DNA of 64,000 nt from Anthoceros angustus (lineage: Eukaryota; Streptophyta; Anthocerotopsida; Anthocerotales; Anthocerotaceae), in assembly GCA_010909165.1 (NCBI GenBank), contig MU008158.1, positions 2,505,478 to 2,569,477 of the forward strand, in the 5' to 3' direction. The notes under the pieces are model-generated. The model saw only the letters and a program-made list of their open reading frames with translations, made no database searches and was not told the origin of the DNA. A program made the translations under genes and the position numbers. This document shows positions 22,596 through 34,400 of this stretch, one piece after another. Position 1 is the stretch's first letter. Each line of letters opens with the position of its first letter.

Positions 22596-23314
22596 CACAC
22601 ATACATAATACATGCAGTACATGTGTTTCCGTTGCAACACAATTACAGAGGACATCGAGGGGCGGGGAGCGGGCCACCCTCCCTCCACTTGCTGGCCGGC
22701 CAAGGCTTTTACATGCGTGCAACGAAGCAGCACCTTTTCCCACCTCCAACCAGGTTGATAATGGATTGGACGTTGGAAGACAAAGCTGGCGGGGCCTCTC
22801 TGGTAACATGAGGCCTACGGAATGCAGATGGGTTGCTCCCCAGGCGGCCAGCCTAGCTTGTCTACCCTTGGCCTACCCTTGTTCACGGCAATTGTGCTTT
22901 AGCAGTCGCTGCAGCCTATTCAAGGGCTGCTTATAACAAGTATATAGGATAATGCATAGATCGGGAATATCGATATCGAGCTTACGCCAAGCGCAAGGGC
23001 GCAAGGGGCAATATGTATGTAGGGCTCCTGCACACGTCATATCTGGGTTAGGTACTGGACCTGCGAATTCCTGTTTTGTAACACTCGGGGCAAAAAGCTG
23101 GCCTGGTAACCTGCCCAGCTCCTTCCTTTGTGGCGTGCGCGTGTGCTGAGCTTGTCCCACCATCCGACGTTGTTTCTGTTCTTCAGTCTCAAGAGCGTGT
23201 GTGTGAAACCTTCTAAAATAACTGGGTCGAAGGACGCAAGTCTAGCATGTGCACAGAGGACACTTCCTTCAAAAGGATACTACCTCCTTTAGGCAATTGG
23301 CTGGGAGGGAGGTC
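22596..23314. other. Intergenic region upstream of the HIR gene
   Basis: No gene seen; only short overlapping frames. It contains the distal promoter of the HIR gene. Confidence 0.4.
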
Positions 23315-23321
23315 TATATAA
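23315..23321 (+). promoter_or_regulatory. TATA box of the HIR gene
   Basis: TATATAA lies 227 bases upstream of the HIR start codon in otherwise GC-balanced DNA. A start about 30 bases downstream would give a leader of roughly 195 bases. That leader may contain an 89-base intron from GTACGT at 23441 to the TCAG ending at 23529, just before the ATG; leader introns are frequent in plant genes. Confidence 0.5.
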
Positions 23322-23541
23322 CGAGATAAGGACGCGCTGGGGCTGAGGGGGTGGAGAGTCCAATTAGTTAGCCTGGCTGATTTGGACCGTTTATACCTCG
23401 GTTTAATCGGCTGAAACTTGCACTGTCTTGTGAGACTGTGGTACGTACCACTGAAATCTGGATGGTGTTTGATGTGCTCTGAGTGGATTGCACGCTGATG
23501 TCGGTGTACACGCTGTCGTAGGTGGTCAGAGCTGGGAATCC

Positions 23542-24758
23542 ATGGGCAACCTGTGCTGCTGCGTGCAGGTGGAGCAATCCACCCTTGCCATCAAGGAAAC
23601 CTGGGGGAAATTTGACCAAGTCATAGAACCCGGCTGCCACTGTGTGAATTGGCTTTTTGGCGGGCGTATTGCTGGCCTCCTTTCGGTCAGAGTGCAGCAA
23701 CTGGATGTGCACTGCGAGACTAAGACCAAGGTTTGTGCTCATGTTTTTTTTTAAGTGTTGAATTGGAGTTGATGCTGGAGAAACTGCAGATTTCATCACG
23801 GGGTGGGTATGCAGGATAACGTGTTTGTCACAGTCGTGGCATCGGTGCAGTACAAGGCGATAATGGATCATGCCGAGGAGGCTTTTTACAAGCTTTCAAA
23901 CCCCAAAAAGCAAATCCAGTCATACGTTTTTGATGGTGAGATTACGCAGCAGCCTTTGCCTTTCTCTCCGCAGGTATGGATTCCTTCCCCGATCTTCTGA
24001 CGTGATGATGTCTGTACAGTTGTGAGAGCCTTCGTGCCCAAAATGGACTTGGATGATGTCTTCGAGCAGAAAAATGAAATTGCCAGAGCAGTCGAGGAGG
24101 AGTTGGAGAAGGTGAGTGCCAACTTTGCGAGTTTTCAACAGCATTAGTTAGATGTTGTCATTCTGCGCAGTCCTGCCTGTAACTCATATTCTCCCCTATT
24201 CAGGCTATGACAACCTACGGGTATCAAATCGTTCAGACTCTCATTGTTGACGTGGAACCGGCTGAGACCGTGAAGAAAGCTATGAATGAGATCAATGCAG
24301 GTACTGTGGCCTCTTTCTTTCTGCCTGCTGGTCTTCTTTCTCTGCCAAGCAAGAACTATTTTAACTAACATCTTACCTTATCGTGTGCAGCTTCCAGAAT
24401 GAGGGTCGCAGCTAAAGAGAAGGCTGAAGCCGAGAAGATTCTGCTGGTGAAGAGGGCAGAAGCAGATGCTGAATCCAAGTATCTTTCTGGACTTGGTGTA
24501 GCCAGGCAGAGGCAGGCAATCGTGGACGGTTTGAGGGAGAGCGTCTTGGGCTTCTCCAACAATGTGCCTGGGACGTCAACGAAAGATGTGCTCGATATGG
24601 TTTTGTTGACTCAGTACTTCGACACAATCAAGGATATAGGAGCCTCTTCCAGGAACACAACCGTCTTTGTCCCTCATGGGCCCGGTTCTGTGCGCGATAT
24701 TGCTGATCAGGTTCGTGCTGGAATGTTGCAGGCACAGGCCGGCACTCATAGCGACTAA
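23542..24758 (+). CDS. HIR1: Hypersensitive-induced reaction (HIR) protein, prohibitin/SPFH domain
   Basis: Five coding exons join in frame: 23542-23730, 23815-23935, 24020-24111, 24204-24300 and 24391-24758, with GT..AG introns of 84-92 bases. The product is 288 aa, the usual HIR length. It begins MGNLCCC, giving an N-myristoylation glycine and palmitoylation cysteines for plasma-membrane attachment. The PHB/SPFH domain follows (about 6-190) with RVQQLDV, CETKTK, the EEEL-helix and the QTLIVDVEP stretch; a charged coiled-coil part ([17 protein letters not shown]) leads to the conserved [14 protein letters not shown] tail. HIR proteins oligomerise in membrane microdomains and act in hypersensitive cell death with immune receptors. 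The gene converges on the E2-like gene, with 326 bases between stop codons. All exons are intact. Confidence 0.96.
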
Positions 24759-25084
24759 GAACATGCCAAATCTGCCGTCCTGGACAATTTACACTTGAAA
24801 AAGTGACGGCACATATCTAGTTTTGATTGCATGTCAATTTTTTGTTTTGTCCATTTGATTGCATCTGCCCCCTGGCCTGGTGCCCCGTCGTGGGTTGTCC
24901 CCTATCGCCTCGGGGTAGATGGGATTTCCCATCTCGTTCTTTTTATAAAGTCTCCACATTCCCCTTTTTTGTACAATCATTGCACCATTCGTCCAGTCGC
25001 GGAGACGTGGAATATTATTCTTGAATCGAGCATCCCTCTCCGCCCGCCATATATGCAATATCCCGTGCAAGGCTTCTGATTCCC

Positions 25085-28000
25085 TTAGAGCAGCATACTC
25101 CGGGGATCTGAAAGGTTGGCAAGAAGATTCTGCATGAACCGACCTGATCGACCACGTAGTCGGACGTTAGGAACATTGCGTACCTCACAACTCTTTCAAC
25201 AATGCATGCAATTCTCACCTGCAATGTCGGCGTCAAGAACTCGATTATCTGCTGAGATGGTCAAGGATATCCTGGTTACAGATGTAGGCTGCCCAAACCC
25301 TGCCAGAACGCAGACGCAGATTTCAACAGAAAATGACAGGCACTGACAAACAAGCTGCGGGACGGGCCATACCAGGAGAGACTTCATCCCAAATAACAGT
25401 TCGTTCACCTTTCCCCACTGCAAGTATGCAAGCCTGCACGAACATACTTGTCATCTACCCCAAACTGGTCAACTTGAGAGCTAAGATCATAAAAGAATGG
25501 AAGTAGAGATTGAGCAAACATCAAGCGGAATATCATTCAAGAACCTGAGGAGGATTGATAATTGCACAAAATTGATCAACAGGATACATTCCCAGATTCG
25601 AAATGCTGCAAGAGAAAGAGTGGACCACAATGAAGAGCTTCTAGCGCCACACTAAGAGCCCGACTCAACTTAGCGACGCAAGAGTGGGGAACATTCCTAC
25701 TAGGCAAGCATACTTCATTTTATTGCCTTCATATGAACAGAAACAAGATCTGCCAAAAACCAACCTGAAGGTGCCACCTTGAAACTCATGGGGTGCTAGC
25801 TTGCCATTCCTAGCCTTCTCTGCTAAGGCTTTCACCTGCTCAAGTTGTCAAGCGACCTGACGCCTATGGCATTGAATTTATCGGTGAATGCACGCACAAT
25901 CATCGCAGTAAAGGAAAGTACCTCAGACGAAATGAGGGACAAGGATTTCTGGTCAGCGTGTCTCACAACAGGGGTAAAAAGACCCTACACAGGCAGCAAA
26001 AATGGCACATGGGTAAATTCCAGAGAACACACAGCAACAGTGTTACAACCCGAAGACAGCACAAGGAACCAAAAAGCCCGCCTTTCTTCCGCACCTTATC
26101 CGTAGCGACAGCAATAGCAATGTCGATGGAAGTATTGACCACCGCTTCTCTAGCATTTTCATCCCAGAACGCTTCAGAAAGCACGGAATTGCTTTACTTA
26201 GAATTACATTACCACAACAGCACAATCAACTCAGATGCCAATCAACATGTACAGAACAATGAACAGAGCTCATACAAGCCTCGTACCATTTGCCTCTGGA
26301 ATAGCCTTCAGAGCAAGTGCTGCAGCCCTGATCACAAAATCATTCACTGAAAGCTTTACTCCATGTTCATCTGCATCTCAGCACCTGAGTTAGACGGATC
26401 ATAACACTTTATCCTGGTTATCCATCCAGATTGAGTGTAGCACGGCAAGATCAATGGGAGCATTATAACTTGCAGGATGGAGCAAGCTGGTGTAGTAGCC
26501 AACATGTTTCTTACCCAGAAGCTTTTTGCGGATGGCCAAAGTGGGATCAAGCACTGCATCTGGCAAACATAAAGGATCCAGGATTAGGCATTTATTCTCA
26601 AGTGCAGTTACAGCAGTCAATTTACTACACACTCAGAGTAACCTGAGAATGTATAGTCTAAAACACGGCATTCTCAGGACAAAGAACAACCGCCAAAGAA
26701 GTTGCTTCACAGAGTAACAATAAGTAAGAAGTTGCTTCTTAATAAATGCAACCACTGTCTATGAACATTGCACATCCCACATATAAGAAGTGGTCCAAGA
26801 ATTACCAGCACTTAGGTACAGATGGGGAATGCTAGTTTTTGACTCCAATAGTCTTTTTGCTATAATCTGATAAGCCATCACGCATGCTAGTGAGGGACAA
26901 CTTGTGACAATTGGCGAGGAATATCAATCCAGCAAATGGCGAGGAATATCAATCCAGCAAATAATTCATGGCAGTGCACCTTTCGGATCTGACTTGTGGC
27001 AACATTGTCAAATGCGACTTCTGCAGCAGGTGCTGGTGGCCTGGACGTAGGAGGACCATGTGCACTCCCCGCCAATTTGGGAGCTCCCACATTTACACCA
27101 CCTTTCATGGCTGCCAGAATATCACCTTTCACAAGAATTCCGCGAGGACCTGTCCCTCTAAGTTTCGACTGGCTCAACCCACTTTCAGCCAGAAGGCGTC
27201 TGACAGATGGGCCAACTCTGTCAACTGGGGAACCAACTCTCTCAACTGAGGAAGAGGTACTTGGCAAGCTTTTGCCTTTGTCTGCCTGGGGACGCTGTGG
27301 AGGTGGAGCTTGAGGGGATGCATTCACCACACTACCATCTCGGAATTGGCTAACATCCTGAGCATTCTCCACCTGTATGCAGCAAGGCACACAGCCACTG
27401 TAATGCTCCATGAAACACTAAGTTTGGATCACAGTGAGCCATACTTACAACAATACAAAGAGGCTTCCCCACTGGTACATCCTTCGAGCCTGCAGGCACC
27501 AGTATCTTGGCCAGAAACCTGGAACATCAAATACTTCATTAATAAGCAGACCGAAATCACCAAACTTGTTGTCTATAATGCAGCAACATCGAGCTTAAGG
27601 GACCTACGGCAGCACATAAAGAGATACCAGGTGAAATATAATAGAATGCTACCATCCAGACAGACAAGGGCTGTAGGAATGTACCCTTCCTCGAGGGATT
27701 CGAAGTCCAAGGTAGCCTTGTCCGTTTCTATCTCACACAGAACATCGCCAGCTCTAAGCTGTGCAGCAAACAGAAGATGGTAATCTTGATAGCAAGAAAT
27801 ATTACCCCTCGTACAGACACCATATAAAAAGCTAGGAAGCAAGTAATGGGTATTCAAGTACCTCATCTCCTTCTTTCTTCTTCCATTTGCCCACATTGCC
27901 TTGGCTCTATTGTAATCAGAAGCAAACAGCGTACAATGAGCAGCAAATAATCTGATCGGACAAAAGCTGGGATGGCCCGGGCTGATCTGAGCTGAGCACA

Positions 28001-28506
28001 CATCAGAAAGCAGAAAACACCAATTCCTATCCAGTCAATTCGGCCATACCATGGTGGGAGACAAGGCAGGCATTGAGAGAACTTGGTGAGGAGGTGGACC
28101 TGCACCAGAAACAAGAGTGGATGAGCACCGTGGTACCAAGCAGCTGCAGAAAGACAGAAACCAGACGGGGGAGCAGAACGTACTGGCGGAAGAAACATTC
28201 CGTGCAGACCACGCGAACTGGGACGAAGAAAGTGGAAGTGAGGCAGGAGGCAAGAGGGATGCAATGGACTGAGAGTGGTGTGGAGAAGCGCGTACCACAG
28301 CCCTGCGGAGGAGGTGCTGCTGGAGGTCCGAAGACCAGTCAGAGGAAGCCAACTTTGAGGAGCACCTGGACAGTAGACGGCCTGAAGTCAGCAGATCAAG
28401 TGACACCACGTCAGCTACCGGAAGAAAAGCAGCAGGGAGCAAACCTGGAAGAGCGGGCGAAAAGAGATGGCAGGCTACTGCGCACGCGGCGCAGGGCCAC
28501 AGCCAT
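25085..28506 (-). CDS. Mitochondrial E2-family acyltransferase of pyruvate dehydrogenase complex, protein X-like
   Basis: Seventeen exons on the minus strand give a 491-aa frame: 28506-28445, 28302-28184, 28099-28050, 27906-27862, 27758-27685, 27518-27449, 27372-26980, 26866-26806, 26559-26515, 26370-26287, 26171-26095, 25984-25922, 25835-25765, 25605-25545, 25433-25373, 25299-25219, 25143-25085. An Arg/Ser-rich presequence ([16 protein letters not shown]) suggests mitochondrial import. One lipoyl domain follows (about 66-145; MPALSPTM, and ETDKA with lipoyl Lys106), then an Ala/Pro linker, a peripheral subunit-binding domain (194-230; TGPRG) and the acyltransferase core (about 260-491; [23 protein letters not shown]). 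The core active-site motif DHRxxDG reads DNRVLDA, with Asn464 at the catalytic histidine. Animal protein X (PDHX) also lacks this histidine. The family is certain; whether it is an E3-binding subunit or an inactivated E2 is open. Confidence 0.93.
26913..26962. repeat. 25-bp tandem duplication inside intron 7 of the E2-like gene
   Basis: GGCGAGGAATATCAATCC-starting 25-mers at 26913-26937 and 26938-26962 are identical. They lie in the intron between the exons ending at 26980 and starting at 26866 and leave both splice sites intact. Confidence 0.9.
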
Positions 28507-29399
28507 GGCGACGACGTCCAGACTCTGGGAAGCTTGCGGCTATGTTAATATTCTAATTACCACATAATATGGAGATGAGTATGAAGAAGATCAGAAGGGA
28601 TCATGTTCAAAACACGATTTAGAACATGAGCGAGAGGTCAAGGAATGCTACTCTTGCACTATTTCCGTCCCGCAATGCGTGTAAGTGGAAGCAAGTGGCG
28701 AGCCCTGTGCAGCTGGTTGCTGTGGGCGTGGAGAGAGGGTCCTTGTGCCCCTACGTCCAACTCCATAGGGCCGAGCCGCATAGTTGTCACCCCCGCTGGC
28801 CTGCCATGCTGAAATAGAGGTATTGGTCTGGTCGGACACGTTCTTGTGCAACCAATCTGCGAACGTTCATCTTCTTCTCCTGTCAGGTTGCAAGCAGCCT
28901 TAGCTTCGTTTGAACACTTTTTAGCACACATGGAGCAACATCTGCTTCCTCTTGTGCTATTCACTTTACTGATGGAAATGCACAGGGTTTTCGGGATTCC
29001 GGGAAAATTATGCGGCTCGACCTTATGGTTGGGTACCTTTAAAACCGGGTGTCGCTTTGAATTACATAAATTGCAAACCTAACTTGGGTCGGGTGCCGAC
29101 TCCAAGGTGTGTACTTCATACCATGCACGAGTAAGTTAAATTATTATTGGTTCGGCCCTGCTGGAGGGCATAACGCTTGCATCACTACCAACTTTTGGGG
29201 GCAAACTATAGCGTTGTTTTTTTGGGTGCGCGAATACGTAGTTAGTCTAAGCTCCATAGGCTGTTGTGTGGGAACGTGTAGTTTTTTTGTTTCTTCAATT
29301 TTGTATCTTTGTCGGTGATTTTCTTGGAGATTAGAAAATTGAGTTCCCAAGATAGTAGGGCAGTGGCGGCCCGTGTTTTACATGAGGGTAATGTGCTGA
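28507..29399. other. Upstream region of the E2-like gene, no further gene
   Basis: The first ~120 bases are likely the promoter and leader of the minus-strand E2-like gene; no clean TATA box is visible. Beyond that only short unsupported frames occur. Confidence 0.4.
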
Positions 29400-29960
29400 A
29401 GCAGAGACGTGAAGTTTCAAGCAAGCTCAGCTGAAGCACATAGGTGAAGTTTCAAGCAAGCTTAGCTGAAGCAGAAACGCGAAGTTTCAAGCAAGCTCAG
29501 TTGCAAGCAAAAGGCTAGCTAGGGTATGCACGCATCTTTTGCTTTGCTCAAACGGAACAGGTGAAATTCGGATGGAACGGAATATCGTAGGTGGCATTCT
29601 TAGCTATTTTCCAGCATAGATAATTATCATGAAAATTAATTATTGGAATTCAATTGATTAGACAGATCTTTCCAGTCCATGAAGTTTGCTATGTGGTGCA
29701 ACAACCCATCTCCATCTAAAGCAAGTACATGAAGTTTTAAGCAAGTTCAGCCGCAAGCAAGAGGCTAGCTAGGGTACCTACATCATTTCTGCTTTCCTCA
29801 GCTTTACGAAGTAAGTGAAATCTGGATGGAACAGAATGGCATATGATGCCACCCCCGATACTTATGAAGTTTGATTATTATGAAGTTTGTTAACTTCGAA
29901 AGAGGTAGGTTGCTATTTTTTGATACAGCCTTTAATTTGGTGGTTAGTAGGGACGGCACT
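29400..29960. repeat. Degenerate array of GAAGTTTCAAGCAAGC-type repeats
   Basis: GTGAAGTTTCAAGCAAGCT and close variants recur at about 29408, 29444 and 29478 with ~35-base spacing and again, diverged, at about 29730, each time followed downstream by GCAAAAGGCTAGCTAGGGTA or a variant. The second block repeats the whole ~180-bp context in weaker form. Confidence 0.65.
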
Positions 29961-29999
29961 AGGTCGAGATTTTAAGCACATCGAAGAAGGGGATGGAGG

Positions 30000-30930
30000 T
30001 TAAGTATTGTGGAGTGGTAGAGGTTTGGATACTATGTGATGTTGTGGAGCTTGTGAGGCAATTTTGAAGTTTGTAGGGCAGAGCGTGTTGTGGGTGTTTG
30101 CCTTCAATGTTTGTTTTCCATTCCGGGTATTGAAACCGTGGGGATGTATTATTGGCGCGCATTTTTGTGTGTTATGGCATGACAGAGGTGTGGATACTAT
30201 GTGATGTTGTGGAGCTTGTGGGGCAGTTTTGAAGTTTCTTGGGCGGAGCATGTTGTGGGTGCTTGACTTTCCAAGTATTGAAAGCGTGTGGACGTTTTGT
30301 CAGCGGCACGTGAAGTATATTGGACCCATGTGGAAATCCTGTCAGCGGTGCGTGAAGTGTGTCGGACCCGTGTGGACATCCTGTTAGCGGCACGTGAAGT
30401 GTGTTGGACCGGTAAAGGAATTGTGATAGGCAAGGCAAGGAATCAGGCTCAAGCTATGTTCTCATTGTTGTAGCTATAGCTGTAACTGTGACTTGTATAT
30501 TGTGGCAGAGAGAGGAGGAGTGTATACTCCGTGGGTTCACAGATATACCTAACCGTGGATACTATTATGGATATCTACGATGTGTGATAAAGACTATGTT
30601 CATATATATCGTGTGATAAGTACTATAGAGATATGTTGTGAATATATTCTGTGAAAAAAATTGTGAATACAACTGTGGCATATACCGTGCCTCCATCGTG
30701 GTTTCCTAACTTCGAGGATTTATGCAGGAAAACTGTGACGTTGTAGATCTTTTTAGGCAGTTTTGAAGTTTCTGGGACGAAGTGTATTGAAACCGTATGG
30801 ACATTCTGTCGGCGCGTGAAGTCTGTTGGAGCGGCAAAGGAATGATTGTGATAGACAAGGGATCAAGCTGAAGCTATGTTTTCAGTGTTGTGGCTGTAGC
30901 TGTAACTGTGACTCATATACGGTGGCAAAA
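30000..30930. repeat. Degenerate repeat cluster including a 42-bp, three-unit array
   Basis: TACTATGTGATGTTGTGGAG recurs at 30029 and 30192 (unit ~163 bp). At 30286-30410 a 42-base unit (GTGTGGAC..CCTGTCAGCGGC) is repeated three times. Because 42 is a multiple of three, the minus strand reads a 14-residue repeat containing TLHVPLTGCPHG in frame (30172-30438). A diverged copy of the surrounding sequence recurs at about 30750-30930. No host protein is recognisable. Confidence 0.65.
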
Positions 30931-31841
30931 AGGGAAGGATCGTGGCTTCAAGAATACATTGAACCATGGATACTTCTATGGATATCATCTATGTGTGATA
31001 AAGGCTGTGTTCATATAAACCGTATGATAAATACTATGGACATGTGTTGTGGATATATGCTATACCGTATCATAAATACTATGGACATGTGTTGTGAATA
31101 CAACTGTGACGTATATTGTGTGGCTCCATCGTGGTTTCTTAAATTCAAAGATAAATTTGTACAAGAAAATTGGCCCTATCATGGTTTCTTAACTTCAAGG
31201 CTTCATATACTGCTTCTCTAAGACATGGTTTCTTGAGTTGAAGGATTTGTGGAGGAAAATGTGTGTAGCTCGTGACTTTGTAGGCTCCATATTTTGTGGC
31301 TGGAAACGTAGTTTCTTGACTTCAGAGGTGAGGTGAGGTGCTTGTAACTTTGTAGGCCGTGGCTACAACATGACTTCTTGACTGCACCTACAATGTCGTC
31401 TGCGGGAAGAGTAAACGGACTACAAACTACGGAGGACGAGGAGGATGTGTCACTTGTTGTCGCCGCTTTGTGGATGATCACTGTGGAGAGGGCACGTTGA
31501 AGAGCAATTGAGACCCGCTGTTTGAAGAACGTCTTGAAGTAGGAAAAGGATACATCGCGTCTGTGGGCATGATAAGGCTTGACTTGAGAAATGTATCGAA
31601 GTCCTTAGCCAATGCCCCATACGTTTCAAGGGCAAGCGAAATGAATTAGTGGCCCGCTTGCATCTTGCTATAATTAAGCTTTGTACACCGGTCTACGCTC
31701 CCCTTCCCTGAAATTTGGGTGGCCGCCATAATCTTCGCCCGGAGATGAGACACGGATGATCACTGCAGTAGGGAAACCTCCCTCCCCGCAGAATCCATGA
31801 GAATTAAAGGTATTGTGACAGGCCAAGCCGATATAAGTCGC
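30931..31841. other. No supported gene; weakly repetitive
   Basis: Contains diverged TACTATGGACATGTGTTGTG repeats (about 31032 and 31079) and GGTTTCTT(A/G)A-starting segments. I find no coding feature before the retrotransposon boundary at 31842. Confidence 0.4.
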
Positions 31842-32038
31842 TGTTGATAAATAATTATATTAGTTATGGTTCATTGTTATATACCAACGGTTAGTTACTT
31901 TAGCAAACCCTAATGACAGTTATTCACAATTGTAACCGTTCATGGGACTTGGACTCTATATCCTTGTTCCCCCTTAGTTGTAAAGTATTCCTTTTGTGAG
32001 TTCAGCCGAACGTGTGATCTGCCGCTCTAATTTCCACA
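31842..32038 (+). repeat. 5' LTR of the outer Copia
   Basis: Starts TGTTGATAAATAATT and ends TTTCCACA, 9 bases before a perfect initiator-Met tRNA primer-binding site. Length about 197 bp. Only one copy is present, so the outer borders are judged from TG..CA ends and the adjacent primer site; the left border could be off by a few bases. Confidence 0.6.
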
Positions 32039-32047
32039 AACGTATTA

Positions 32048-32060
32048 TGGTATCAGAGCC
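32048..32060 (+). other. Primer-binding site (initiator tRNA-Met) of the outer Copia
   Basis: TGGTATCAGAGCC is the classical sequence complementary to the 3' end of plant initiator methionine tRNA used by Copia elements to prime minus-strand synthesis. Confidence 0.85.
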
Positions 32061-32263
32061 ATGCGTGGCCTGTACCTTGAATGTCTCTGTTCATCTATAG
32101 CCATTTGTCGATCCTAAGTGATGGGAGTTCTCACACATAGAGCATCTCTGAAACCCTAGTCTCTAAAGCAAGGATGCCTCGAAAGAATACTCTCAGGCAA
32201 TCCTGGCCAGAATTTGAGAGGAGAAAATTCATACAATCAGCACAGACTGAATTTGAAAAGAAG

Positions 32264-32447
32264 TGTCAGGTTTTCTAGAGCGGAGAGCATGAGAAAAGAA
32301 ACTTGGCAAAAGATATATCATTTAGCAATCAACAAAGTGTTTAAATACATAAAGACTAAGTGACTGTTCATATTAGGGCTAGATAACTTAAATATACTAA
32401 ACCCTAGTGTCGTGGTTATATGAACCTTGTAACCAGGTATCCCAACA
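32264..32447 (-). repeat. 3' LTR of the inner Copia
   Basis: 184 bp with TG..CA ends; 178 positions equal the partner LTR at 38734-38917. Preceded on the coding strand by the polypurine tract. Confidence 0.95.
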
Positions 32448-32933
32448 CACCCCCTTAACCACGGCACGCTAACTGCGACAAATCCAGAAAGATGACGGGC
32501 ACGCTCCACTTCGTGCTCGGGCCCACGGCTAGAATCGATGTTCCTCCTCACGGCATGTTCGAGGAACTGCTAAGATGGACGAAGTAAGCCGCAGGCAAGA
32601 GGAGCCGACGCACTACCGGAGAGACATTACGACACAAAGAAGGAATACCCGCGTAATGGAGAATCGGGTCGCTACTGCCCGACCATCACGCTACCAGAAG
32701 GGCCAACTCCAGCAGCAAAGGCGATCAAGAAGAGAGCTCAGCTGGAGGCGAGACTGGCATCAGCAGCAGGAATTCCATTACCAGAATAGCAGCAGGAGAC
32801 TGCGATTAGATGTTGGCACTGTAGCTTCATCCGCGGAACACCTGGTGTTAATCACTGCGAGCTATCATAGACCGACCTCCTGCTGAAGAAGAGGAAGCGT
32901 CCATGCTAAGGTAGTCTACAAGCCCCATCTGCT
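32448..32933 (-). other. 3' untranslated part of the inner Copia
   Basis: Sequence between the RNase H remnant and the polypurine tract/LTR. No open frame with recognisable content. Confidence 0.6.
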
Positions 32934-33373
32934 CTAGGAGAAATACGTGCTTAGGCATAGGTAGAGTCTTTTGAGCACATCAGCTGTGTTGAGATCTGTT
33001 GGAACATACTCAATGCTGACTATCCTTCTTTCCACTGAGTGCCACACGAAATGATGCTGAATTTCTATGTGCTTCGTGCGTGCGTGGAATCGAGGATTAC
33101 CCACAAGTGCAATCGTGGATTGATTGTCACAGAAAACTGTTGTGGGTTGTGGTTGAGGAAACATGAGTCCGGCTAGGAAACTGCGTTCCCACTCGGCCCT
33201 TGGCAAGACGGAGCGCTTTTATATTCCCCGCCTCGGAGGATGAGCCACGTGTTCGCTTCAAGCTCGCTTTTACCACGGCATCCGATAAGAAAAAAAGATG
33301 TGATAAACCCCACGCTGCCCCGGATCACCGCCGATGCATCGGCATACCCAACTAAAGTGAAGTCTGACCGCAC
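32934..33373 (-). pseudogene. Copia RNase H domain, frameshifted
   Basis: Two overlapping minus-strand frames cover the domain. The first (33173-33373) carries the GYADAS active-site start; the second (32934-33206) has the FCDNQSTIALVGNP block and the ARTKHIEIQHHFVW motif typical of Copia RNase H ends. A frameshift between them and altered residues after EANTW show it is not functional. Confidence 0.85.
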
Positions 33374-33519
33374 AAGACCTCCGGGTCGTAGGTTGATGTT
33401 CCTCTAAGATATCTAAGAACACGTTTAGCTGCACCCCAGTGTTCCTTACCAGGCTTTTCCAAGAACTGTGACACAGAACTCACCGCATGCTGGATGTCAG
33501 GACCTGTCCAGCAAGCGAT

Positions 33520-34400
33520 CTAATTCAAGCATCCAACGGCGTGCCTATATGGAACATCGGACATAGCCTGACGTTCATCATCATCCTTCGGACATTGCTC
33601 AGAGGTAAGCTTAAAACCTACAACCCCTGGTGTGCTAACTGGTCTTGCACTGTCCAGATTGAAACGCCGCAAAGTCTCATTAATATACTTGGTTTGATGC
33701 AGAACCAGAGTCCTGTTAGCCCGATCCCGAAGTAGCTGAACTCCCAGCACGAACATGAGGGGCCCTATGTCCTTCATGTCATACTGCTTATGCAACATCT
33801 GCTTAACCCAGTCCAGGAGCTCTCTACTGTCAGAAGCTAAGATGGCATCGTCCACGTACAAGGCTAAAATGACCATGTGGCCATCCCGTGAGTAAATGTA
33901 GACATTTGCACCGGCAGGGTTCTGAACAAAGCCAATGGACTTAAGGTAAGCATCTATTGTTTTATACCATTCGCGGGCACTCTGCTTGAGCCCGTATATA
34001 GTCTTCTTTAACCTACAAACCCATGTGGGGTGCTCAAGGTCGATGAAGCCTTCGGGCTGTTCCATAAATATGTCCTCCTCAAGCTCGCCATACAAGAATG
34101 CAGTAGAGACGTCCATCTGCTTGAGATCCCAGTCTCGTGCTGCAGCTAGGGCAAGAATCATTCTAATGGACTGTGTTTTTACTACAGGACTGAAGGTCTC
34201 AGTATAATCTACTCCAGCAACCTGTGAGAAACCACGTGCTATAAGCCTAGACTTGTACCTGGCTATCTGACTTATGCTTGAAGACCCACTTACAACTTAT
34301 TGCCTTCCGTCCAGCAGGTAAGGGGCAGAGTTCCCAAGTCTCATTTTTTATAAGTGAATTGTATTCGTCTTAGATAGAGGGGATCTAGTGATCCTTGTCC
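33520..34400 (-). pseudogene. Copia reverse transcriptase domain
   Basis: The frame at 33520-34161 contains QMDVSTAFLYGELEEDIFM, LKKTIYGLKQSAREW and the polymerase site LYVDDAILAS. The upstream part (34162-34400, with the VDYTETFSPVVKTQSI segment) is interrupted by stops. Reverse transcriptase would copy element RNA into cDNA; this copy is broken. Confidence 0.93.

Noticed and set aside
28035-28442. Continuous frame across 28035-28442 as one exon of the E2-like gene
   Set aside because: It includes sequence that looks like an 84-base intron; splicing GTACG (28183) to GCAG (28100) keeps frame and restores the usual SS..PPHQV run before the lipoyl domain.
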